Origin: Dyadobacter sp. CY326
GTDB lineage: Bacteria; Bacteroidota; Bacteroidia; Cytophagales; Spirosomataceae
DNA length: 64,000 bases
Assembly: GCF_021390515.1 (NCBI RefSeq)
Contig: NZ_JAJUXI010000005.1
Coordinates: 372,001 to 436,000, forward strand
Direction of reading: 5' to 3'
The first letter of the stretch is position 1, and every line of letters begins with the position of its first letter. Under the pieces are notes generated by a model. The model was not told the origin of the DNA. It did no database searches and worked only from the letters and a program-made list of their open reading frames with translations. A program made the translations under genes and the position numbers. Below, piece by piece: positions 44,117 through 52,848 of this stretch.

Positions 44117-45010
44117 ATGGTCTTTGATTTTCGTTTGCAGGTTTTCAACACGGTTGCCCGGCGGCTCAACTTTACAAGAGCAGCAGCGGAGCTTTACATT
44201 ACGCAACCTGCCGTAACAAAACACATTCATGAGCTTGAAAATCAGCTCAATACAAAGCTCTTTGAACGAAACGGCTCGCGTGTAAAATTGACCCAGGCTG
44301 GCGAAATCCTTTTGCATCACAGCGAACAGATCTTCGAAATTTACCGCAACATTGAGTTCGAAATCAACAACTTAGCGCAGCGGCAGGGCGGAAAACTGCG
44401 CTTGGGGGCGAGCACGACGGCGGCTCAGTATATTCTCCCTCCTATCCTCGCCGAATTTCATAAAAAGTTTCGCAATGTGCAGGTCACGCTTACCATTGCC
44501 AACACCGAAGAAATCGAGCAAGCGCTTCAAAACAGGGAGATTGATCTCGGAGTGATTGAAGGTTTGTCCAAAAACGCAGCCATCAAATACATTGAATTTT
44601 TGAAAGATGAGATCGTTCTGGTGGCGAGCAGCAAAAATCTCACTGCCTCAACAGGAACAGTTTCGGCTGAAAAATTAAAGGAAATTCCGCTCCTTATGCG
44701 CGAACCAGGCTCGGGAACGCTTGAAGTGATTGCGCATGCGCTGAAAACCATCGGCATTAACATTGGCGAGCTCAATAATGAAATGCAGCTTGGCAGCAGC
44801 GAAAGTATGAAATTATACATGCTTCATTCCGATTCAATGGCATTCCTTTCCGTGCACGCCGTTTTGAAAGAATTGCAAAGCAGAGAATGTCGCATCGTGG
44901 ATGTGGACGGCCTGAACATTGAGCGATATTTTTATTTCACAGTCCTGCACGGGCAGCACGAGGCACTGCCTGACCTTTTTATGAAATTCTCCCGCTATCG
45001 CGCCAAATAG
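44117..45010 (+). CDS. LysR family transcriptional regulator
   Basis: From the ATG at 44117 this is 297 residues. The long open frame upstream (from 43916) is not coding because the conserved N-terminus begins here: MVFDFRLQVFNTVARRLNFT. The winged helix-turn-helix follows (RAAAELYITQPAVTKHIHEL, then QLNTKLFERNGSRVKLTQAG). The C-terminal part (about 90-297) is the periplasmic-binding-like effector domain, with GKLRLGASTTAAQYILPPIL. The effector is unknown; the domain resembles CysB/CbbR-like binders. It is divergent from the permease gene, which may be its target, with a palindrome between them. Confidence 0.9.
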   Translation: MVFDFRLQVFNTVARRLNFTRAAAELYITQPAVTKHIHELENQLNTKLFERNGSRVKLTQAGEILLHHSEQIFEIYRNIEFEINNLAQRQGGKLRLGASTTAAQYILPPILAEFHKKFRNVQVTLTIANTEEIEQALQNREIDLGVIEGLSKNAAIKYIEFLKDEIVLVASSKNLTASTGTVSAEKLKEIPLLMREPGSGTLEVIAHALKTIGINIGELNNEMQLGSSESMKLYMLHSDSMAFLSVHAVLKELQSRECRIVDVDGLNIERYFYFTVLHGQHEALPDLFMKFSRYRAK

Positions 45011-45132
45011 GCCATTCCAAATGAATCGTTGATTTTTTGAGTAGTAATGCGAGTAATCCTATTTTTATAAGTTGAGTTTCGTCCATTTTTTCCATTCTGA
45101 CAACAGGTGGAGTGTTTTCCTGAAATATACTT

Positions 45133-47784
45133 ATGTTAAAAATTACATTTAGTCTTGTAACTGCATTTCTGATTCTTTATTGGAATAACGCAGTTAACGA
45201 CCGTTCTCAACCTCTAAAAAGTGCCTCCAGCCTCGTAAAGGCGGATTCGCTGCCTAATGCCGCCAGCTGGCCAGCCGAACTTAATGTTACCCATTTCGCA
45301 GGGTCAGACCTAACGCCGAGTCCCGCCTGCCTTGCCGTGGCCGCGAGCGGGGAAGTTTTTGTGGGTGTCGATATGATTGGATCATTAGGCAAAACGCCCG
45401 GAAAAGGGCGCATTGTGCGATTGGTTGACTCCAACCATGATGGCAAAGTCGATAAGCACACCACATTCGCAGAGGTCGATAACCCGCGTGGCATTATTGC
45501 AATGGGAGATCGTGTTTTTGTGTTACACACCACTTTTTCCAAAGAAACACAAAAGGCGTCCGGCATGGACCTTGTGGTTTTTGAAGATAAAAATCAGGAT
45601 GGCGTGGCCGATGGCGGTCCTTCGCCTTTGATTCAAAACATCAGCTCTCCCAAGTTCCTGCAAAGTCGCGGAACGGACCATTCAACAAACGGGATCAGGA
45701 TGGGAATTGACGGCTGGATCTATATTGCGGTTGGTGACTTTGGTTTTCATGACGCCGTTGACAGGTCGGGTAAAAAGCTTACGCAACTTGGAGGCGGAAT
45801 TGTGCGTGTAAGGCCTGACGGCACTGAAATGGAGGTTTTCACACACGGCATGCGTAACATATATGATGTGGCAATTGACCCTTACATGAATGTTTTCACA
45901 AGAGACAACACCAATGACGGCGGTGGCTGGAACATTCGTTTTAGCAATCAGATCCAATCGGGTGAATATGGATATCCTGTTCTTTTCCAACATTTTACAG
46001 AAGAAATTATCCCTGCATTGGTCGATGTGGGCGGCGGCTCTGGAACCGGATCATTGTTCATGGACGATCCTAATTGGCCTGCAAAATACAACCAGGTGCC
46101 CATGATGGCAGACTGGGGCAGAAACCAGCTTTACATTCACCGCGTTACGCCTGACGGCCCGACTTTCACGCAGAAAGAAGAGGAATTTATCAAACTGGCC
46201 CAAATTACCGACATTGACATTGACGCATCGGGAAGCGTTTACTTATCTGCCTGGGATGGAGCGGGTTACTCCGGTAATCCAGGCAAAGGTTTTGTAGTTC
46301 GTGCTGTGCCAAAAACCTGGAAATACAAACCGTTTGTTGACCTCAAAAAGTCGTCCATCAAAGACCTGACTGCGCTGCTAACCAATGCAAGCGCCGTGCA
46401 ACGTCTGGCTGCACAGCAGGAATTGCTGACCCGCAAAGCGAGTGACGTTACCAAAGCAACGTGGAAACTTGCAGAAAACAAGCAACTTGCGCTTTACGCA
46501 CGCGTTGCGGGAATTTACACGTATGCACAGGCTGCTGGCGCTTCGGGGAATGATAATCTTGTTAAGCTAACAGAGGATAACGATGTAAGAGAATTTGCCC
46601 TGCGCGCATTGGCTGACCGCATCAAAAACAACTCCAATGTTCCTACGGAGCCATTTTTGAAAGGTTTGCAGGATGGAACGCCGCGTGTGCAGCTTGCTGC
46701 GACTGTTGGTTTGGGACGCCTCGGTCGACCGGAAGTTGCGGAGGCATTGTTGAAGGTGAAAGTTCCGGCATCATTTGTGTCGCCTGCCAAAGGGACAGAA
46801 GGGCCGCATGCGACGCCAAATTCACCTATAATCCTTCCGCATGTTGCCGTTCGGGCACTGGTTGCGCTCAACGCCGTAGATGCTTCGGTGAAAGCAATAG
46901 GCACTGAGCATTCAACACTTGCACTTTGGGCATTGCGTTATATGCACGATCCGAAGGCCGTGTCGGGCTTGATTGCAGCTTACGGAAATGCCAAAGATGA
47001 TGCAACCAAAAACCAAATTCTAACCACGCTTTCGCGACTTTATAAAAAAGAGGCGCCTTATGACGGATCGTGGTGGTGGAGCACCCGCCCGGATACGCAT
47101 GGGCCTTATTACAAGGCTGTTTCATGGGAGTCATCAGATGCGATCAGGGACTTCCTGATGCAGCAATGGAGCAAAGCGGACGATAATGGAAAGCAGTTTT
47201 ACGCTGATTTGAATGAACGCCTTCGCATGGGAATCACCGAGTTTGGGGGTGAAGAAGTGATTGCAGCCAAAGAGGAAGTCAAAGTTGATTTGAACAAAAT
47301 CCGCAACAAAAAAGGACAAGTCGGCGAGTCTTCAATTGAAGATGTAATGCTGGCAATTGCGAAGATTGAGGGGAATCCGGCTTTGGGAAAACAGCTTTTC
47401 ACAAAACAGGGTTGCGTTGCCTGCCATAGTCTGAACAAAGGTGAAGTGATGAAAGGACCGTTTATGGGTCAAATTGGCTCCATTATGAACCGCGAACAAA
47501 TCGCAGAATCCGTTTTGAAACCCAATGCATCTATTTCTCAGGGATTTGCATCCGTGCTGATCACCGCGAAAGGCGACAAAACTTACATGGGTTTTGTGTC
47601 AGAAGAATCCGCCGAAAAACTTGTCATCCGCGACATCACCGGACAAGTGACGACAGTTAAAACGTCTGATATCATCTCTCGCAAAGAAATGGAATCGTCA
47701 ATGATGCCTCCGGGACTTGCTAACGAGCTTTCTTATGAGGAATTTGCTTCGCTGATCACATTTTTATCCCAGCAACGAAAATAA
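45133..47784 (+). CDS. Large secreted beta-propeller protein with HEAT-like repeats and c-type heme domain
   Basis: This 883-residue protein begins with a hydrophobic segment (about 4-18, ITFSLVTAFLILYWN), a signal peptide or anchor. The first 400 residues are a soluble-glucose-dehydrogenase-like propeller (GRIVRLVDSNHDGKVDKHTT, GTDHSTNGIRMGIDGWIYIA). A helical repeat section follows (about 400-690). The C-terminus has a single heme site, CVACH (C761, C764, H765), with LFTKQGCVACHSLNKGEVMK and MMPPGLANELSYEEFASLI. This layout matches the heme-binding membrane-bound dehydrogenases of Planctomycetes and Bacteroidota. It may oxidise a sugar or polyol in the periplasm. The substrate is unknown. 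Confidence 0.87.
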   Translation: MLKITFSLVTAFLILYWNNAVNDRSQPLKSASSLVKADSLPNAASWPAELNVTHFAGSDLTPSPACLAVAASGEVFVGVDMIGSLGKTPGKGRIVRLVDSNHDGKVDKHTTFAEVDNPRGIIAMGDRVFVLHTTFSKETQKASGMDLVVFEDKNQDGVADGGPSPLIQNISSPKFLQSRGTDHSTNGIRMGIDGWIYIAVGDFGFHDAVDRSGKKLTQLGGGIVRVRPDGTEMEVFTHGMRNIYDVAIDPYMNVFTRDNTNDGGGWNIRFSNQIQSGEYGYPVLFQHFTEEIIPALVDVGGGSGTGSLFMDDPNWPAKYNQVPMMADWGRNQLYIHRVTPDGPTFTQKEEEFIKLAQITDIDIDASGSVYLSAWDGAGYSGNPGKGFVVRAVPKTWKYKPFVDLKKSSIKDLTALLTNASAVQRLAAQQELLTRKASDVTKATWKLAENKQLALYARVAGIYTYAQAAGASGNDNLVKLTEDNDVREFALRALADRIKNNSNVPTEPFLKGLQDGTPRVQLAATVGLGRLGRPEVAEALLKVKVPASFVSPAKGTEGPHATPNSPIILPHVAVRALVALNAVDASVKAIGTEHSTLALWALRYMHDPKAVSGLIAAYGNAKDDATKNQILTTLSRLYKKEAPYDGSWWWSTRPDTHGPYYKAVSWESSDAIRDFLMQQWSKADDNGKQFYADLNERLRMGITEFGGEEVIAAKEEVKVDLNKIRNKKGQVGESSIEDVMLAIAKIEGNPALGKQLFTKQGCVACHSLNKGEVMKGPFMGQIGSIMNREQIAESVLKPNASISQGFASVLITAKGDKTYMGFVSEESAEKLVIRDITGQVTTVKTSDIISRKEMESSMMPPGLANELSYEEFASLITFLSQQRK

Positions 47785-47804
47785 CAGCATTCCATAATTA
47801 TTTG

Positions 47805-47855
47805 GAAAAACGAAAGCCTGCACATGACCAGAACACGTGCAGGCTTTCGTTTTCT
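47805..47855 (+). terminator. Rho-independent terminator
   Basis: A 13-bp perfect stem (CGAAAGCCTGCAC at 47811-47823 and GTGCAGGCTTTCG at 47837-47849) has a 13-nt loop and is followed by TTTTC. An A-run precedes the stem. It ends the cytochrome/propeller gene. Confidence 0.8.
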
Positions 47856-47925
47856 TACAATTTTCAGGAAAACGTATGCGCTAGTTTTGTCATGTAATTC
47901 AATCATAACAAAATAAATTTCAGTC

Positions 47926-48411
47926 ATGTCAGCATTCGCATCACCCAAAATTCTCATCACTGGCGCAACAGGAAATATTGGCAAGGAACTTACCGCCTTA
48001 CTTTCCTCGAGAAACATTCCTTTTCGCGCACTCGTCCGCTCGCCTGACAGCGGGAAAGAAATTGCCAAACTTCCTGGTGCAGAACTTGTCGTAGCAGATT
48101 TTAATGATCCTGCTACAATTATTTCAGCTCTTGCTGGCATTGAGCGCGCATTTTTGTTAACCAACTCATCGGAACTTGCTGAGCAGCAGCAGCGCAATGT
48201 CGTTTCGGCCGCAAATCCACCGCAAGCGCTGATGGACATGTTGATTGCCATTGGTTTCCCGGTCTGGCAGGCTGAGGGCTTGGTCGAAGATTACGCACAT
48301 TACGCAAGAGGTGAAGCTGCAACTGTCGCGAACGACTTCCGTGATTTGACGGGAGAAGCGCCGCGCTCCTTTGATCAATTTGCGATGGATTACGCGCAGG
48401 CATTCAAGTGA
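47926..48411 (+). pseudogene. NmrA-like NAD(P)-binding protein with an internal in-frame deletion
   Basis: This 161-residue frame begins like an NmrA/YtfG-type reductase (ILITGATGNIGKELTALL, then VVADFNDPATIISALAGIER, AFLLTNSSELAEQQQRNVVS). It ends like the same family's C-terminus (GFPVWQAEGLVEDYAHYARG, EAATVANDFRDLTGEAP). Intact members are about 285-295 residues. Here roughly 130 residues, covering the catalytic centre and part of the cofactor fold, are missing between about residues 95 and 98. The frame is kept with no stop. It is probably an inactive remnant, though a short folded product cannot be excluded. Confidence 0.75.
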
Positions 48412-48447
48412 TTAGTATAATATCGAAAAGCAGACTTTTCTCAGGGA

Positions 48448-49317
48448 ATGCAACTAACCTCATTTCCTGTGAAAAAACTTTTGCCGATCATTTTTCTTTT
48501 TGCGTTAGCCTCGTGCGATAAGGATAAAAACGAACCAATTCCATATCCAGACCCGGCGGTTTTGGCCAAACATCAGGCTCCGTTCGGTTCGCCTACTGTT
48601 GATGTAAAATTGAAAAAGCTGCTGTATAATGGAAAAATGTTTGCAGAATACGTTTACGAAGGCGATTTACTTCTTGAACAAAAGAAATTTCTACTTTTCG
48701 ATGTTCCGGTTCATTACGAAAGCGGCAGCTTTGTGAGAAAAGGAGGCATTACAGAATCTTACGAGGTTAGCTCGGCGGATTGGAACGGCGAATCACAATC
48801 TGTGTCGGATATTTTCAAGCCAGCTTATTCAATCAGTTTTAATCCGCCCGTCAATGACTCTCTCCGCGAAATAACCGAAGAAAATCAGGTTTTTTTAGAA
48901 ATCTTTTACAGAACCTATGCCATTGATAAACAAGGCTTTGTAACCCGTCAGGATTTTACTGAAAAGACCAACACGGCGAATGATTTTACGATCACTTATA
49001 TAAGAAATGAGCAGCATAATGTTGCCAAAAGCTGGATTAAATTTGCACCACAGCCCGACATTTCGAATCGGGTTGAGTATGTTTATGACAATCATCCGAA
49101 CCCTTTTTTCAAGCTTGGGTTGGACCGGAACGGGCAAATGGCCACGCATTCATTGAGTCCGAATAACATTGTGAAAGAGACTATTTTGGGTGCAAGCGGT
49201 CCGCTGTATTCGGTCGATTACAAGTATGAATATGCTGCCAACGGTTATCCGAGCAAAGTCACTGTTGAATCCAAGAACCCTGCATATACTTCCTACACAC
49301 TGGATTTCACTTATTAG
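48448..49317 (+). CDS. Lipoprotein (hypothetical)
   Basis: This 289-residue protein has a lipoprotein signal (KKLLPIIFLFALASC), with the lipidated cysteine followed by Asp-Lys. Aspartate after the cysteine may favour retention in the inner membrane by E. coli rules, but these rules may not apply here. The mature part is beta-rich with repeating Tyr-rich motifs (VEYVYDNHPNPFFKLGL, YSVDYKYEYAANGYPSKVTV), like the YD/RHS-like or DUF4595-type lipoproteins of Bacteroidota. It may bind a surface partner. It stands alone on the plus strand after the deleted NmrA-like gene and converges with the DUF1569 gene. Confidence 0.65.
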   Translation: MQLTSFPVKKLLPIIFLFALASCDKDKNEPIPYPDPAVLAKHQAPFGSPTVDVKLKKLLYNGKMFAEYVYEGDLLLEQKKFLLFDVPVHYESGSFVRKGGITESYEVSSADWNGESQSVSDIFKPAYSISFNPPVNDSLREITEENQVFLEIFYRTYAIDKQGFVTRQDFTEKTNTANDFTITYIRNEQHNVAKSWIKFAPQPDISNRVEYVYDNHPNPFFKLGLDRNGQMATHSLSPNNIVKETILGASGPLYSVDYKYEYAANGYPSKVTVESKNPAYTSYTLDFTY

Positions 49318-49328
49318 AGGCTGCAAAC

Positions 49329-49781
49329 TTAAACCCCGAATTGTGTCAAATGATGGTTCAAATGTTTGTAAAACATCGTGTTCCACTCCGCCTTGCTCAA
49401 CTTGCCGAATGAAAGCGACTCGCGCTGGTCGAAATGGCTTTCGCCCAGTTGCACCGTTTTGTTCAAATAACCAATGAGCCTGTTTTTCTCAGTTTCAAAA
49501 TCACGCTGATCCTTTATCAAGAATGCAGGAGCAGTTTGCTGACCTTTTTTGTATGGCTTATCACCGCAAACCGTGCTTTTGGCAGTCATTTTAATGATCC
49601 ATCGCATGAATGCATTGGGCTTCGGATGTTTGTTTTCAAAAGCCATTTCATAGGCGACATTGCAATGCGCCATCATCTGCGAAACATTCATTTTGCCCCA
49701 TTCAGGCTGCATTTCCGGCGTCAGCTTATTAATTCGATCAATGACTTTTTCTGTAACTGCCGGTTCGAAAATGTTTTCCAT
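49329..49781 (-). CDS. DUF1569 family protein (DinB-like fold)
   Basis: This 150-residue protein matches the DUF1569 pattern: LTPEMQPEWGKMNVSQMMAH, CNVAYEMAFENKHPKPN, and the tail LSKAEWNTMFYKHLNHHLTQ. The histidines in MAHC and HLNHHL fit the metal-site positions of the DinB four-helix fold. DinB-type proteins include thiol-dependent transferases, but no reaction is proved for this family. It has no signal peptide. It starts 30 bp after the stop of the aldolase-like gene on the same strand, so the two may be co-transcribed. Confidence 0.75.
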   Translation of the reverse strand: MENIFEPAVTEKVIDRINKLTPEMQPEWGKMNVSQMMAHCNVAYEMAFENKHPKPNAFMRWIIKMTAKSTVCGDKPYKKGQQTAPAFLIKDQRDFETEKNRLIGYLNKTVQLGESHFDQRESLSFGKLSKAEWNTMFYKHLNHHLTQFGV

Positions 49782-49811
49782 AATGATCTGGTTTTGGGTT
49801 AAAAACTGCTT

Positions 49812-50954
49812 TTAAACGGCTGCTTCCTTCATTGATTCCACAAAAGAGTCGGCCAGGTTTGCGGGCTTGATCCGGTTGATCGAAGGGTTAACTTTTAGCA
49901 TGAAACCTGTGGCATTGGGATTGGTTAGCTGAACGCTTCTTTTCGCCAGAGACTCTTTGAATTTGGTCAAATTCGTTCCTAAAACATCCAATTGGACATT
50001 GTGTGAGCCATTTTCCAACTTTACAATTTTGCATTTCTCGCTCTCTTCGATCGATGCGAAAAACTTCTCAGCATTAGCCCAAGCCGTTTTGTATTCGTCT
50101 ATAAAACCATCTGCATAATGCAAAGCCACCGCAGCAAATGCCCAAGACGCAGGCAAACCGCCGCCGAACATTCGTCTTTCGTGAAATAGTTTTTCCGTAA
50201 ATGCCTTATCACCAGCTAAAATAGCGCCCGAACTTGCATTGAAGCATTTCCACATCGAAGTAAAAACGGTGTCGAAAAGTGCTCCGTAACGCTTAGGCTC
50301 CACATTTTCATGAACAGATTGCACAAAGAGCCGCGCTCCATCGAGATGCGTTTTAATGTCGTTGGTTTTCGCAAAATCGGTCATCGCTTGTAATTTATCA
50401 AAAGGAATGATCCGATCCTGCTGGCGACGCACAGGCGTTTCAATGGACATTGCACCAATATGCGCCTCCACTCTCCCACCCTTCGTTTTAGCCAGAACCT
50501 GCTCCACTTCTGCAATGCTAAAACCAACCGAATTGAGCCCTAACGGAATGAGATTAAGCCCACTCAGAACTTGCGCAGCATCACCCGTATCATTATAAAT
50601 ATGACTTTGCTCTTGTACGATAACGCGCTGGTTGTTGCCCGTTAGTCGCCTGATAGCCATATGATTAGCCAATGTCCCGGTTGGCATAAAAACGGAAGAC
50701 TCCTTACCAAGCAACTGTGCGAATTTGTGTTCCAATTCCTCAACGACGCCACCATTGGAATAAAAATCGGGCTTCACTTTTCCTTCGTCGGCAAGCTTCA
50801 TCAGTAACGCTGCATATTCTTTTGGAGACAGCAGTAAGCCGTCGTTCAGGAAGTCAACGGACGGCGCAAGGTCGTTTTGCGCATGTGCAACAAAGGCGCC
50901 GTAGGGAGCCGCAGCAAGCACGCTGCCGAGTTTTACAAAATCTCTTCTTTGCAT
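49812..50954 (-). CDS. Threonine-aldolase-like PLP enzyme with Tat-type signal
   Basis: This 380-residue protein starts MQRRDFVKLGSVLAAAPYGA, a twin-arginine-type leader (RRDFVK) and hydrophobic stretch. The rest is a fold-type I PLP enzyme of the threonine aldolase/beta-eliminating lyase group: FMPTGTLANHMAIRRLTGN, QEQSHIYNDTGDAAQVLS, HLDGARLFVQSVHE, and the PLP lysine K236 in SMWKCFNASSGAIL. The usual context of that lysine is SKG or a similar small motif, so WKC is unusual. Export of a PLP enzyme would be rare. Its substrate may be an amino acid or related compound in the periplasm. Confidence 0.75.
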   Translation of the reverse strand: MQRRDFVKLGSVLAAAPYGAFVAHAQNDLAPSVDFLNDGLLLSPKEYAALLMKLADEGKVKPDFYSNGGVVEELEHKFAQLLGKESSVFMPTGTLANHMAIRRLTGNNQRVIVQEQSHIYNDTGDAAQVLSGLNLIPLGLNSVGFSIAEVEQVLAKTKGGRVEAHIGAMSIETPVRRQQDRIIPFDKLQAMTDFAKTNDIKTHLDGARLFVQSVHENVEPKRYGALFDTVFTSMWKCFNASSGAILAGDKAFTEKLFHERRMFGGGLPASWAFAAVALHYADGFIDEYKTAWANAEKFFASIEESEKCKIVKLENGSHNVQLDVLGTNLTKFKESLAKRSVQLTNPNATGFMLKVNPSINRIKPANLADSFVESMKEAAV

Positions 50955-51043
50955 TGGAGCGATAAAAATATTTACCTAAAATAAAGATAGAAATGGTGAA
51001 TGCCACTTTTTTACTAGCTTAGACTAAAAAATATCTCCAACGC

Positions 51044-52450
51044 ATGAGCATACACGTAAGAACCTGCTTCCTGTTTGCATTCGGTTTAATTTTCAGCGCT
51101 TCGGCGGCCTTCTCCCAAAAGCTTCCACTGATCAGGTCATCTGTTAAAATTATTGATATCCATGTCGGAAAGGTGATCAGGAAATCTTCCTGGAACATTG
51201 ACGCGTCGATTAAGCCAGACGTTTTTGATGTCGCAGTTCCGAAAAACGGCACTCCGGTGACCTTTGTTACGGACCAAGATTCGATCCGTTTTGATGTAAA
51301 ACCGGGTGATTATTATGAATTTATTATTCTGTTAAATGGCAAGGACAGCGCATTAACGGCGATCAAAAGCATTCTGGACGTTCCGCGCGCCCAATTTTCT
51401 GACGACTATAAAAAGTCGCATGCTGGGAAGACATTTGTCGAAATCCCACCCGTTTACGAGCTGATCAATGTTGTATTTGCATTGACGGACAAGGGCAATA
51501 CGGAAAACGGAATGATCCGAAAAAGTGAGCCCTATTATGCGGAGGTGCTGAATTGGTTTGAAAAATATAAAAGCGAGTCGGTTGTCGGCGCAATAAATGC
51601 TGCCTTGAAAGAGCCGGACAACTATCATTCGATGAAAATGGATGCTTATGCTTTTGAATATGAAAATGGAAAAATTAAGCAAAGCCCGGTTTACGATCGG
51701 ATTGGGTTTGGAAACAACAATAATCTTAGACCATATATCGCTGATTTGGAGCAGTTTGCCACAAAATCAAAATTTTCAGATTTTTATAAACAACACAAGC
51801 CACTTTATGATGGCTTGATTACAAGTTATCGAGATTCCATCGGCGTGCCGGAGATGCAAAAATGGCTGACAAAGAATTTCCCTTCAACAAAATACGATTC
51901 ATTCAAAATCATTTTTTCGCCCTTGGTAAACAGCAATCAGTCTGCAACGTGGTTCGAATATGACGGTTTCAAGGAAGCGCAAGCGCACGTAAATTTTCCT
52001 TTTCACAAAAAAGATGAGCCGAAATCCGTGTCAAAGGAGGCTTCGCTGGTTCGCGACGGTTCCATTGTTTTTACGGAACTCAACCATGCATTTATCAATC
52101 CGGAAAGTGAAAAACCAGAATATGCGACCAGAATTGCGAAAGCATTTACCGACATTGCAAAGTGGAATAACCTCGAAAAACCCGCCAAATACTACAACAA
52201 CGCATTTTCCTCCTTCAACGAATACATGAACTGGGCCCTGGTTTGCATCCGCTATGTCGATTACGCGCCAGAAAAAGACCAAGCCGAACTCATTGCCCAA
52301 ACCGAAAACATGATGGTAAACTCCCGAGGCTTCCAAAAATTCGCCGAGTTTGATCAATTCCTGGTGAAGTTATACAAAAACAGAAAAAAAGGCCACGTCC
52401 TAGCCGATTTGTATCCCGAGATTGTAGCGTGGTTTGAAGGGAATGGGTGA
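51044..52450 (+). CDS. Secreted DUF4932-like protein with degenerate metallopeptidase motif
   Basis: The 468-residue protein has a signal peptide (FLFAFGLIFSASAAFSQ). The mature part is mixed alpha-beta, resembling DUF4932-type secreted proteins of Bacteroidota. At the position where such families have HExxH, it has TELNH (T344, E345, H348), so the first histidine ligand is replaced by threonine. A possible third-ligand region is FNEYMNWALVCIRYVDY. If the family is zincin-like, this copy may be inactive or bind differently. It is divergent from the aldolase-like gene across 89 bp. The family call is by pattern and moderate. Confidence 0.6.
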   Translation: MSIHVRTCFLFAFGLIFSASAAFSQKLPLIRSSVKIIDIHVGKVIRKSSWNIDASIKPDVFDVAVPKNGTPVTFVTDQDSIRFDVKPGDYYEFIILLNGKDSALTAIKSILDVPRAQFSDDYKKSHAGKTFVEIPPVYELINVVFALTDKGNTENGMIRKSEPYYAEVLNWFEKYKSESVVGAINAALKEPDNYHSMKMDAYAFEYENGKIKQSPVYDRIGFGNNNNLRPYIADLEQFATKSKFSDFYKQHKPLYDGLITSYRDSIGVPEMQKWLTKNFPSTKYDSFKIIFSPLVNSNQSATWFEYDGFKEAQAHVNFPFHKKDEPKSVSKEASLVRDGSIVFTELNHAFINPESEKPEYATRIAKAFTDIAKWNNLEKPAKYYNNAFSSFNEYMNWALVCIRYVDYAPEKDQAELIAQTENMMVNSRGFQKFAEFDQFLVKLYKNRKKGHVLADLYPEIVAWFEGNG

Positions 52451-52505
52451 TTGATTTGTTTTAAAGTGTTATTGTTTTTAATTCTATTTAAATAACGATA
52501 AAATT

Positions 52506-52685
52506 ATGGAGAGAAAAATAGCATTGACCTTCCGGCAAACTACGCTGAAAGAATCGAATCAAACACACGAAGATTTGCAATATTGGTCTGCAAGGACACC
52601 TAAGGAAAGACTTGCTGCTGTCACCTTCCTTGTTAACCAACAAATTGGTGCCGAACAGCGCCTAAATAAGACCGTTGTGTCTTAG
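52506..52685 (+). CDS. 59-residue protein, partner of a decayed nucleotidyltransferase
   Basis: This small frame (ATG at 52506, TAG at 52683-52685) encodes 59 residues, with EDLQYWSARTPKERLAAVTF and QQIGAEQRLNKTVVS. The pattern SxRTPxERLxAVxxL is typical of small genes directly upstream of nucleotidyltransferase genes in Bacteroidota. The next frame, 14 bp downstream, is a broken nucleotidyltransferase. The small gene itself is open and may still be made. Its biochemical role is not known, although such pairs are often annotated as possible toxin-antitoxin-like modules. Confidence 0.6.
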   Translation: MERKIALTFRQTTLKESNQTHEDLQYWSARTPKERLAAVTFLVNQQIGAEQRLNKTVVS

Positions 52686-52699
52686 AGAGTTATGAGAGA

Positions 52700-52848
52700 A
52701 TGACGCTCGAACCTGATTTGAAGATTTTATTACACTATTGAACGAACATTCCGTCGAATATTTGGTTGTGGGGGGTTATGCTATGGCGTATCATGGAAGA
52801 CCCAGATAGACAGGCGACCCCATTGAATCGCTTGATGGCATTAAGTGA
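52700..52848 (+). pseudogene. Decayed nucleotidyltransferase fragment
   Basis: After an ATG at 52700 the first codons read MTLEPD. A one-base deletion then shifts the frame. In the other frame the sequence continues FEDFITLLNEHSVEYLVVGG and YAMAYHGRP, the conserved core of a Bacteroidota nucleotidyltransferase. A TAG then sits where Tyr is expected (RP-R-stop-TGD). The remaining coding is IESLDGIK and a stop, so the middle and end of the gene are lost. The fragment runs into the 3' end of the convergent GNAT gene. It is clearly inactive. Confidence 0.75.
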
